Source: Siphonodentalium dalli
Lineage: Eukaryota; Mollusca; Scaphopoda; Gadilida; Siphonodentaliidae
Assembly (NCBI GenBank): GCA_032622095.1
Contig: CP136066.1
Span: forward strand, 171,675,164-171,739,163
Direction: 5' to 3'
Length of the DNA stretch: 64,000 bases
In this document: piece after piece, positions 37,401-50,300 of the stretch
Layout of the letters: each line of letters opens with the position of its first letter
Numbering within the stretch: position 1 is the first letter of the stretch
Made by a program: the position numbers and the translations under genes
The notes under the pieces: generated by a model
What the model was told of the DNA's origin: nothing
The model's input: only the letters and a program-made list of their open reading frames with translations
The model's database searches: none

Positions 37401-40400
37401 TTGGCGATTATTACACATGATCCTGGTGAATGCTAATTTCTTACCGGTACCATATATTCACTTGAAATATTTTTTTTGCGAACAAAAATAAATAAAACCA
37501 ACACATTAATATCTAAATTATTCTCAGTTTACTATGATAAAGTATTAGTGCTCTGTTGTCCGTATGGTAACTATCTCATATATATTTTGAAGACCTCTGT
37601 CTGTCTGTCTGTATGTCTGTCTGTCTGTCTGTCTGTATGTCATTGATAAAAATCTACGATTCTCGACCGATCGGGACGAAACTTGGTACGTGTGTGTAGT
37701 TTGACCAGGCGGTGGACGTTGTCGTATTGGCGGGCCCGTGCGGCGCCCGCTTCGCGCATGCGCAGACGAGTTCTCGGAAACGGGTGGAGCTATCGACTTG
37801 AAATTTGCTATGTGAATGTATCTTGCCCCGGATACGAATTTTATCGGGTCGCCGAGCCCGTGCGACGCCATCTTCGCGCATGCGCTGACAAGATCTCGGA
37901 AACAGGTGGAGCTATCGACTTGAAATTTGGTATGTGAATGTATCTTGCCCCGGATACGAATTTTATCGGGTCGCCGAACCCGTGCGACGCCAGCTTCGCG
38001 CATGCGCAGACGAGATCTCGGAAACGGGTGGAGCTATCGACTTGAAATTTGGTATGTGAATGTATCTTGCCCCGGATACGAATTTTATCGGGTCGCCGAG
38101 CCCGTGCGACGCCAGCTTCGCGCATGCGCAGACCAGATCTCGGAAACGGGTAGAGCTATCGACTTGAAATTTCGGGCTGGCGCATGCGCATGCGCAGACC
38201 AGATCTTGGAAACGGGTCGAGCTATCGACTTGAAATTTGGTTTTTGAATAGCCCGGACAACGTCGGGCTGGGTAGAGCTATCGACTTGAAATTTGGTTTT
38301 TGAATAGCCCGGACAACGTCGGGCTCATCGGCTAGTAGAATATATAGTATAATATAATCGCAAATATCATAGGTTGGTTTATCCCTTCTATGCTAAATAC
38401 TTATTGACGAGTAGATCCCTTGGGAAATGTTCAGATAATAAGTTCAACAATAGGGAATATGTCATTCTGCTCTTGTATTATCTGTCTGTCGTCTGCTGTT
38501 TTTACCTGAACACCCTTCTCAATGAATAATAGACCATTTCAATGTATACTATCAGAACTAAATGGAAGAATCCAATCAATATAGTAAGGGTTAATTTTAT
38601 CAGTTTTGGTATGGATAAATTAATCTGTTTTTCAGCTTCTATGGCCCCGATTCCCCTCTTGACTACAGCTCCAGCAGTCACAAGGAGCGCATCGTCTGAT
38701 ACCAGGATGACTGCTTTGTCTTCGTTGCCAACAGTGACAAGGAGTGCATCATCAGATACCAGGATGACATCATCACCACAGCTGTCACCATACGTGTCAC
38801 CTCAAAGGTCACCACAGAGGTCACCAATGGACACAGGTTCTCCTAGCAGAACACCACCTCCATCTAGAGTTACCATGGACAAAAGCTTACTGTTCAAAGT
38901 ACCAACTCCGCCACCGCATCAGCATTCAACAAAGCGAACTGACGAATTTACGCCTCCAGGATTTTCGTTGCAAGGTTCCGTTCTGGGTGGACTTGATAGA
39001 CTTAATGTTCAGTCACAGCAGCTGGGCCAAAACCTCACTAATATACCACAAGCAATGCCACACATGCACATGCCATTACCACATATGGCGTTACCATTGC
39101 CACATTTGCCGGCACAATTGCCACAACTTCCACTGCCTTTGCCACCTCCACCTGACACTAATTTATCTGGAAGTACCAGCTCTGCGGGATCAGCTTCATC
39201 AAATATGGCAACGATGTTCGATGCGATTCTTAAGATAACTATGAAGGAAGAAGAATCGAGGAAGGAGCTGTCGACTGTGGAGCAGAGAATAATGCATCTG
39301 AAGAAGCTCATCGAAGATGCAACCTCCCAACTCAATAAGTGCACAGAGAGAAAAACACAGGTATTGTCTTTAGGGCTGCAATGATGTGGATTGTCCACGA
39401 TTCGATGGGCATCACAATTTTTTCCCTACGATGCGATGCGCAAAATCAGTAATTTAATTAACTTGATTGTCACTCCAGAATAATAAATGATGAAGCTAAT
39501 TTTTCTATATTTATTTGTTTCAAATAGTGTGTGAAATTGACAGAACTACTGAAACAAACAGTTTTGCAGTCTGGTTGTCCCCAAACTTGTTGGTTGAAAG
39601 GTTGGAAAGCTAAGTCCGAGTTCAGTACATGTGTAGCACTGTTATTCGAAATTTATGTTGAAAAAAAAAATATTTCCTCCACTGTCTATATGGTATACAT
39701 AGCAGTAGAAATGGTATTTTCCGTTGTTTTTAACACAAATTTCCAACAAATGTGATGAGTAGGAGGCTGCTGCTGCTATTCAAATCATGAATTGTGATGC
39801 ATCATGGTAACATCCTTACGATGCATTGCAGAGAAAGAATCGTGACGCATTGAGATGTTTATGTATCATTGGGGCCCGAATTATCTCAAGATCTGATACT
39901 TCCATGTACTACTATATTGTTCCATACAATATATTTTGGAGAGTCCATTTCTGACTGTTAATTAGTTAACATGAGTATCATACCAATTTAGATCGGTGGT
40001 GGGTGGGGGGTGGGGGGGGGGGGTCCTTATGAATAAGCCCAGTACCCACTTTTTTAGCAAAAATGTGCACTAGCCCCCCCTCCCCCCAGGCTTACTGATG
40101 GGTGTATACAGTAAGTGTATTTAGTGTCAGATGCAAATTCAGAGCTCTGTATAGAGTATATGTTGAGTATATTAAAACAAATCTTGTAATTCCTGGTACA
40201 AAAAGAGATAAAACTGCCACTGGCTTTTAATTTTCATGCATCTATATATATAAAATAGTAGGATCTGTCTTTTTGTGATTTGTCCCAGACCCCTGAACTA
40301 ATTTCAACCAAATTTGGTGTGGTGGCTCGGGGTACCCTGGCGGATGTTATAACAGCGTTACTTTTTCAAAAATTTTATATAATAAAAAATTATTAAAGAA

Positions 40401-43400
40401 AATGTTAAAATAAAAAAGCAAGGAGTTGAATCTGAAACAAAATTAAAAAAATTTATTTGAAGGGAGATATGCCAATTTCAATACATTCCTTGTGCAGTAA
40501 CAATGATCTGGTATCAATAATATTTTTAAAAATATGTTTACTGATAATGTTAACAAGCTATCAAAAATATCAATATAAATATTAGCTCAACTTACTTAGT
40601 AAGTTTGAGCTATTGCCATGGGTTGGCGTCCGTCGTCCGTGTGTGCATGTGTGCATCCGTCAACAATTTTCTTTGGCGCGGGCTACAGGTCGTATCTTTG
40701 GTCTGATCTTCATGAATGTTGACAGACATTGACATGTAGATGGGAACGAGTCATTTTGGGGTCATTCGGCCAAAAAACATGGCTGGTGGTCATCTTGGAT
40801 TTCAAAATTAAATCCATTGGCGCGGTCTACAGGCCGTACTGTTTGTCTGATCATCATAAAATTTGTCATGAATTTTGACATTTACATGTAGATGGGAACG
40901 AGTCATTTTAGGATCATTCGGCCAAAAAACATGGCCGCTGGTGGCCATCTTGGATTTTAGTCTTTGCATCACTAAATCCTTTGACACATCCTACAGACCA
41001 CATCTCTGATCCGATCATCACCAAACTTCATATAGATCATCGGGGTGATCTCTAGATGGGAACGAGTCATTTTTGGGGTCATTTGGCCAAAAAAACATGG
41101 CCGCCATCAGCCATCTTGGATTTTACTCTTTGCATCACTAAATACTTTGGCGCGGGCTGCAGGTCGTATCTTTGGTCTGATCTTTATGAAATTTGTCATG
41201 AATGTTGACATTGACATGCAGATGGGAACGAGTTATTTTGGGGTCATCACTAAATCCTTTGACACATCCTACATCCCTGATCTGATCATCACCAAACTTC
41301 ATATGGATCATCGGGGTGACCTCTTGATGGGAACGAGTCATTTTGGGGTCATTCGGCAAAACAATATGGCAATTTTGGATTTTACTCTTTGTATGACTAA
41401 ATATTTCTACAAAATCCATTAGCATGGGTTATAGACCGATCTCATTTACATCTTGTCTTACTTAGACATTTCAATTAGCACCTTTCCTAATTCCTCCATT
41501 TACTGTCAACCATTAAATTATTCCCATACCTAAGTTGAGCTACAGTGTCATTGACACTTTCATTTTACTTAGTTTATGGCTGCAGTTATAAACTAAGTTA
41601 AGAATTTCCTTGTGCCGACGTAATCAAATAAATTGCATGGATAGTAGATTGAACAACATTGGCACACATCTGGTAAAAAATTATGTTGATATGGGCCGTC
41701 ATCTCAAGACTCCTGTTGACTATAGAATAAAATGAATAAAGTATTCATAAAATGTAACATTATATTTGATACATTTGTCTGACAATTGTACAAGATTATC
41801 CAGATGATGAGCATTCTATTCATTGCATTTCTGGTTTTGCTGCCATCCGTAAAATATTTTTATTCCCAGTCATACTCAATACAGTGAAAATTGACAGATT
41901 TTTTTCCATAAACATGTTTTATTCCAGAGCGATATAAATTTCCATTGGTAATCACACTTGGCATATTGTTAGAGTTCTTGTTATTATTTCTAAACAAACT
42001 GCTTAAATACAGGAAATTTGAGTACCGGTACAGTCCCCCTTTAACAATTTTTTTTTTTAAATAAAATTGTTTAAATGACAAAAATGTGCGCGAAGCAGTG
42101 TAAGATCAAAATGTGTGCAAATAATGTGCCACTGAACAAAGGCTGCCAAATGTAGCCTTTTTCAGATAGTCTCATATAAAAGTAATGCCCTTGAATTTTT
42201 CAGCTAATTGAAGACGAGGAGAAGTACCGAGCTCAAAGATTGAAGATGCTCCAAGGTACAGTAATGCCCTAAATAATCAACACCTTAACCACAGCAGAAT
42301 TATGGGTAATTTATCAGGATTTAGTCGGAAATATGGTTTGTTGCCATTCATTGGAAAGCTCTCACTGAGAGCTTTCCCATGAATGGCAACAAGCCATATT
42401 TCCGTCTAAATCCTGAAAAGTTACCCTTAATTATGCTGTGGTTAAGGAGTTGATTATTTATGGAAATTATTGATATAGTGAATGAATGCAGAAGAGGTCT
42501 TGAGGAATATAGTAGTAGACACCTGTCCCCATGTCTGTCCATTTGATCGATTTGCATTATTAAATACATGGCAAGTCTGAATCTGTGTTCAGTCTTTATA
42601 TATACCAGTGGTATACTGGTATCAGCTTGTCCGTCCATCCGTTTGTCGTACCGTCTGTCGAGCTGTCCGTCATCTGTCCGTCCGTCCGTCCGTGGACACA
42701 AATTTGTCCGGAGTTTTTCTCAGTCGTTTTTATATCAATTTCCGTGAAACTTGACACAGACATAAACTACCATGGTTACCTGTGCACCTGCGATTATGAC
42801 GTCTGTCGTACTTTTTTTGGAGGAGTTATCCCCCCTTTTTCGACTTAGAAAATTTTCACAACAAGCTTTTATTCCTACATTTTTAGGTAAATTTTTTTTA
42901 AAACTTGGCATAGATATTTAGTACCATGGGAACCTGTGCACCTGCGATTATGACGTCTGTCCGACATTTTTTGGTGGAGTTATCTCCCTTTTTCGACTTA
43001 GAAACATTTTTGCAACATGCATAATTTTGTCCGAGCTTTTATTTCTACATTTTTACGTCAATGTTTTTTAATCTTGGCACTGATATTTAGTACCATGGGA
43101 ACCTGTGCACCTTTTTTTTGTGGAGTTATGATTAGGGTTAGGGTTAGGGGATTTAGGGTTAGGGATACCTGTTGACATAATTTCAGTGCTCAATATATGG
43201 TAATGGCTACTTCACTCAAATAACATTTTGAATACGGGGGGTATTACTTAGTCCCATCTGGGACAAGCCCATCTCTAGTTGACTTTTGCTGATTATATTG
43301 TATTCAGAGTGATATCCTGGTTATAACGAAGACGCACACACTTTCATTTAAGACCCCCATGTTACCCTGATTGTCCCAAGAAAAGGGAAATCTTCAAACT

Positions 43401-46400
43401 TCGAAACTACTCTGCTTATTATAACTATATCTATAATTATCTAAAATTTCAACGAAGGCCAAATAAATAAATATTCTGTGTTATCTGGCTCCTCCCACGT
43501 CACTGAATTTTCCTTTAAAAAGCCTCTTGAAACATTTTTTTTCAATATGTTCTGTTAGAAATAATTGATTTAAATAACGAAAATGAATTTTTGTTTGTTT
43601 CTGGAGTATGTTTTCCGGATTTTGAGAAAAAAATTAAAAATAAATAGCCTCCCTCTCTCATCTCAAAATTGAGTTTTAATTGCCTGAGAACACAGATATT
43701 TTATTTCAATGGCTTAAATTGCCATGAACGAAGCGCTTCCTTCATTTTGTTTCGTTTCGTATTGGTATTTGTTTTCACTAAGATTATTATATCTGTTTTA
43801 GATGCACTGAATCCCCAGCTTTGCCAAAGTGGATCCCAACAACAGGAAAAATCTCCATCTCATCCGACCCATTCTCCGAGGTCACGTGATCATGGGAAAC
43901 CAATGAGCAGTAGGCATGTTGCTCAAGATTCTCAGTTGTGGAGTTCACCTTTTGGTGAGGAGAGGAGAGATGCCTCTAATACTTACCAACGCGACACAGC
44001 TTATGGTTTAAATAGAGATCAAACTCACATGAGAGATAAACCGCAATCGCCTTATGGACGAGATGCGAGAGAGTCTGTTAATAATGAAAGAAATTATTCT
44101 TCGGAAAACCAGCAGAAATTCGGTCAGCCTGGTGATTCGCATCAAAATATGTTCCAAAGACAAAGCTTAGAATTAAATGATGATAGGGTTTCATTCAGAA
44201 ATAACGTGAGCTCTCATGATCAAAGAGCGCAATATGATCATCGGTATCATTCGAGGGATTCCAATGTGCAAGATTCTGATCGGAGAGACATACCTAACAG
44301 CTGGAGACCTGCTCATATTGAAGAGGCTGTAAATCGGAGACTGGTCCATAGCGATGATGGCATGAATAGGAGACTTGCATGTAGTGATGACGGCAAGAAT
44401 ATGACACTCGATCATGGTGATGATTCTGTGAACTTGAGACCCTCACATCGTGATGACGGCGTGAATAAGAGGCCTGTTTATAACCAGAGACAGAGAACGG
44501 GTTCAGGTGACGTCCAACATTCTGGAGAGATACTCTCACCGAGGCAAACTGTTCAGAGGTATGTGAGTAGGAATATATCTCCGGCCAGAGAATCAAGGGA
44601 TAGTTATTCCGATTCCTTTCTCAGACTTTCTGATTTGAATACGTCAGATGTAAGGACTCATTCGCCAACTCAAGCAGCAAGTGGAAGTGTTTCTCAGAGT
44701 TGTGATGTTCGACATAGTAACGAGCCATTTCATCCTTCAAATGAATCCAATGACAATTTAGATGTGCGGGGAGAACTGCAGCAAAATTCAGGGGAAAGTG
44801 TTAGAATGCCTGAGCATCAATTTGATTCTCTGGCACATGGACGGATGGAGACTGCTCACGATTCTGATTTGACCAGTGATAAAAATATAGCTAGTTCTAT
44901 TAGAAGAGAGGAAGAGCCAGTTGGCCTACCATCATCTTTGCAAATGTCCAGCGAAATTGAAAACACTGGGGAATCACTATCAAATGAAAAGTTGAAAAAT
45001 CCTCGAACTTCAAAGGCTAAATGTGATATATTATCACCAGATGTCACTTTGCCTGACAGCATCATGCTCGATAAACTGGCAAACAGCTTGAAAAATTCAC
45101 GGAAGATTGCCGAGTCTGTTCTTGGTTATTCTCCAGAATCCAATGAGATAAAACTAGATGAGGCTGATGACAATGATTGTGTGGAAATAATTTCTTCTCC
45201 GTCAAAATTGCCGACAATTCCAGAAGTTGATGTAATTTCTTCGCCGTCCTATGACTCGGACAACTCACAAAGATCAGCAGGTCGTCGTTCAAAACCATCA
45301 GTTTCATCGTATATAGAATTCCAAGATAGTATATTTATTGATTCGGATTCGCCAGTAAAGTCACCAATGAAAAGGCTGGAGGACTCTCTCCCTAAGTCAG
45401 TTGATGTGATGGATCTTGATTGTGAGAGTGACGTCAGCAAACGAGGAGAGGACGCGACCGATGAAACAGATTCTAACCAAGCAAGTATAGCTAGCAGCAC
45501 AATGTCACTCGGAGAAAAGATAAAGAACTACTGCGACAACATCTCACTCAATGATGACGTCCGTGCTACTTTACCCACTGTTGATGAAAGGTTTAGTGTC
45601 GAAGATGTAGGAAAGACTTCAGATACTTTAGCAGATCATGAACTATCTCTGACTCAATTGCCAGAGGATGCTGAGATTATGGCTATAAGTGTTCAACAGA
45701 ATTCTGAACAAAATCCTCTAGTTGTTTCTAGTCCCCAGGACGTTGCTTGCAGGAAGAAACTGAAAACTAAACGAGAGCGTGACATGGAAACTGGGCATAT
45801 GTTCGAGCCATGGATGGATTCGAGTTCTGAAGGATTTTCTCAAGACGAGGACAAAGATATTAAAATGAGGAAACCGAAAAAGAAAGTTCATTTTGAAAAG
45901 TTGTCAGGGCCTGGTGACTCTGCTGATGGTTGTGTTCAATTAGACGATGAGCAGGTCGATGACATACATGATAGACTAAGTGCGGACATGATCGAAGATG
46001 TTACGTCTCAGAGTACGTCAGGCATACAAAGGCCGGAGACTTCTTCTGAGAAATCAAAGTAAGCTGAATATTGAGTGCCTTTGGATATGTTTCGGGTGAA
46101 AAATTGATACAGCATCCAATTATTTCCATGATTGTAAAAAATATAAATATTTGTTTCTATATGGAATAAATGATGAAACTCAGAAAGCTCAATTAGGATT
46201 TTGGGTAACTTTTTGTGACGATGTTATGGCCTAAATAATATTAAAAAAATCAGCTTTTTCCCAATTTATTTCCTTACTGTTCCACTTTCACATCTAATGT
46301 GCCTAGACTATAAACCATTTACGATATTTTGTACACAATCATTTCTTATTGACAACTGCTGATAAACTAACATGTCTTTCAGGTCAAAAGTTGAGTCTAT

Positions 46401-47312
46401 GAATTTGAAGAATTTGAGGTCGTCGATGGTGAACTTCATGAAGTCTCGGTCGAGTCCCGTCCTGCACCATGAGCCTATTCGATACAAAGGTCCAGCCGCA
46501 TCAGTTATAGCTATAGAATTAGTAAAATCATCCATGTATGTGGCATATGCATGTGATGAAGTCCGAAGATTCAATGTCGAGGTAGGTAGTTCAACCCTTT
46601 TTAGCTCACCTGAGACGAAGTCTCCGGTGGAGCTATAGTCATCACTCCTCGTCCGTCCGTCCGTCCGTCCTTCAACAATCATCTTCTTCTCCAGTATCAT
46701 AAGGCCAAATGAGTTCATATTTGGTGTGGATGTTCCCTGCTTGACTCAGACTCAGATTTGTTAAAATAAGGTCACTGAGTCAAATAGTTGCGAAGCTAGG
46801 GCCATAACTCTTTCCCGCCATAGTAATTCTTAAAACAACTTCTTTTCAAGAACCATCAGGCCTATTTAGCTTATATTTGGTATGGAAGGTCCTTGAGTGA
46901 CTGGGGGTCAGATTTGTTCAAATGGGGTCACTGGGTCAAATAGGGGCAGAATCAGGGACATAACTCTATTCTCCCTAGTAATTATTAGAATGACTTCTTC
47001 TCCAGAATCATCAGGCCGATTTAGCTAATATTTTGTATGGTGGGTCCTTGTGTGACTGGGGTTCAGATTTGTTAAAATGGGGTCAGTGTGTCAAATAGGG
47101 GCCGTGTCAGGAACATAACTTTAAAAAAAAAAATTGTTAAATTTAAATCTTTGCTCAATTCAAAAAACAAATCACAATTCAAAATGAACCAATACAAAAA
47201 TATTTTTTTCATTTTAACCCCTGATTTTTTGTATTTTTTTAGACACAAAACACCCCATTCCACCTCTTTCCCTCCTCACCCTCTACACCCCTGTCCCCAC
47301 TACCACACCCCC

Positions 47313-47344
<32 letters not shown>

Positions 47345-50300
47345 ATCTGCGCCGCCCTGCACCCACTGCAGTCAAGAAAAAATTAATTAGAAAAACTGAC
47401 ACCTTGTAACATCCATAAAGTATGGTATTAGCCCCAGACAGAAAGAGTTAATAACAGTCATCAATTCAGATGTTATCTAGCTGGTTGACAGGTAGGTGTA
47501 AACAGTCATGCTCTGTGTGTATCATTAACATATCATATCAAAACAAAATGCTGTATGTCTGACATTTGCAGAATTAGGTCCCCAGAGGGTGAATTTAGTG
47601 ATGCTACTCTGCACAGTAGGCTAGCATCACCAAATAAACTCTCCAGGGACCTCATTCTGCTTAGGCCTCATCTTCAGGGAAGTATACAGGTCTTGAATTG
47701 ACATTTCTACTTACTTTTTCCCTTCTGTTCAGTTTCTATATTCCCTAATTTGCTGTCAGAAGATAAAATTGATAATTGAAGTGCCCAATGGGTGCACATC
47801 TCCAATTAACTGGACAACTTCAATCTGTTCCTATGTCTCCCATGGCAGTTGAGGCCTAAGCATAATGAGGTCCACAGAGGGTGAATTTGGTGATGCTAGC
47901 CCACCTTACAGGATTGCAGCACTAAATTCACCCTTTAGTGACCTCATTCTGCAAAAGTCAGACACTATATTCAGGCTTGGCTGTTCCACTAATATATTCT
48001 TAACCACCACCTATCCAGTTGTACTCATTATACCCTGATTTGCAAAGAAAACTTGGGGGGGGGGGGTATATTGGATTGAATTTGTCTGTCAGTATGTCCT
48101 CCCGTCCATCCCTCTGTTGGGATGTTTCCATCCGTCCATCAATTTTGTTCTTCTCCACATACATATTAAAGACCGAAATGGTTTATATATTTTGACTCAC
48201 ATTCAGATTTGTTCAAATGAGTTCATCAGGTCATATAGGTGAGAAGCCAGGGCCATAACTCTTTCCCTCAAAGTCCATAGTAATTCTTCAGAAACCATCA
48301 GGCCTATTTAGATTTTGGTATGGAGGGTCCTTTGGTGAGTGGGGTTCAGATTTGTACACGTGAAATCATTTTTAGGAAACTTTTGAGGAAAATCAGTTTT
48401 CTTCAACTCTTAAAATCTACCGTTTGAAATTTCTAGATGAATAGATCTCATAGATGGGGATTCACATTTGTTCAAATAAGGGCAGAGATAAGAGATTTAA
48501 CTCTCAACCACCCACCCTACCTGTATGTATGCTGTTTGATACTGGTATAATAATATATAGATTCCTATTGATTTCTAAGCTGCCTGGGTGGAGGCAATGA
48601 GGCTGTAGATTTGATTTTTCAACCAGTAACAGTCCACATTTTCCTACTTCGGGTTAAACTGTTCGACCGAAATCGCCACAAATGTTAACAGGTCTATTTT
48701 GCTGATATTTAGTATGAAGGGTTCTTTGGTGTCTGGTATTGAAATTTATTCAGATGTGGTCACCAGGTTAAATAGGGTGGGACCAGGGACATAACTGTAT
48801 GTCTCTATAGTCATTCTTAAATTGTCTTCTCAAGAGAGGTTGGACTATTTAGCTTACATATAGTATGGATGATCCTTTAGTGACTGATATTCAGATTTGT
48901 TAACATCAGGTCAACCTGTTAAGAAATGACGGGGGCTATGGGGAGTTAACAATTTTGTGTTTAAAAAATCATTGAAATACCAAATTCATTAAAACATCTT
49001 CCTTGGAACTACCTAACTGATTAATCTGACATACATGTATGGTGTTTTGGGTCCATGGATAAATGGGCTTCAAACATGTCTAAATGGTTTTATAAAAAGG
49101 TGCTTGTGAGATTGGAAATTTCCAAAAATTGAGAAAGTTTGAGATGTCGGTTGTGAAATTCCAACCCAAGACTTGGGAGTCTGGAGCCCGGTCGGGAGGG
49201 GACTTGTTGAGCTGGAGGAGGGGGGTGATCAGTAGTGAACAGTGGGCAATTTCATGGTGGATATTCACCTTGAAATTACCCACTGTACACTACTGAAGCC
49301 TCTCTAGCCACATATCGTGTTTAGATCTACTTTTTTCAAAGTGCTTATGAAAAGTTCTGACTATTGTGGTCTCCAGAGTCCCAGTCTCATCAGTCTTTGC
49401 AGTCTGGTGAGCGACCCCACAGTCTTTGACTGTCTTGTTATACTATATACTAATTGACGAGTAGTTATCTTTTAGGAATTATCCCTTAGATCATTTCGTT
49501 TTTTTAACTTAATATCTGATCATTTCACACCAATAAATAGAACACTTTCTGCACCCTTATAATCTGTCTGCTCATTTTTCCATCAACACCCCTCCAGATG
49601 AATAATAGATAATTCAAATGTATACTTATATAAAATGTATAAAAAGGGTTGAAGATGGTGTATCTTGTCACTGGGGGGGGGGGGGTATAAAATATTAATT
49701 TTGAATCGGAGAGAACAGGCAACATGATCTTACAGTAATGCCCTACGTAATCGACTCCTTAACCACAGCAGAAATATGGGTAACTTTTCAGAATTTAGTC
49801 GGAAATATGGCTTGTTGCCATTCATCGGAAAGTTCTCAGTGACAAGTCGTATTTCCGACTAAATCCTGAAAAGTTACCCATAATTCTGTTGTGGTTAAGG
49901 AGTCGATTACTAGGGCATTACTGTATGTCACTAGGAAATAAACTTTTTTCTGTGAACTTGGACAGAAAAAGTGGCTATTTTTAGAACACTCATCATTTTT
50001 GAATAAAAATCTTTCCTTTAACTCTATGGGAGACTCGCATATATAAGAAAATGCATTGGCACAGGGTTTTCACAAAATTTCAGGAAGCTTCATTCACTGA
50101 AGGGTTAAAACACTTTTAAAAGTGTAATATTTTGTAACAACAGATGTTTCTCTTGTGTGATTTTTTGTAATAATAGTTGACACTTAACTTAAAAATAAGT
50201 TCCATAGAAATTCTGTTGTTGTTCAAATGAACATTTCCCCATCGGTGAATAGGAATCCTTCTACTCTTATATTATCTGTTCGTATGTTCATCGTCTGTTT

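Noticed and set aside
37545-38247. ORFs of 75-152 codons on both strands
   Set aside because: Arise from the 121-bp GC-rich core units of the Helitron; the period is not a stable multiple of three and both strands are equally open.
43669-43801. ATG-initiated extension upstream of exon 8
   Set aside because: The segment before 43802 ends in a good acceptor (TATCTGTTTTAG) and the phase from exon 7 (G|AT) joins exactly there, so the upstream part is intron.
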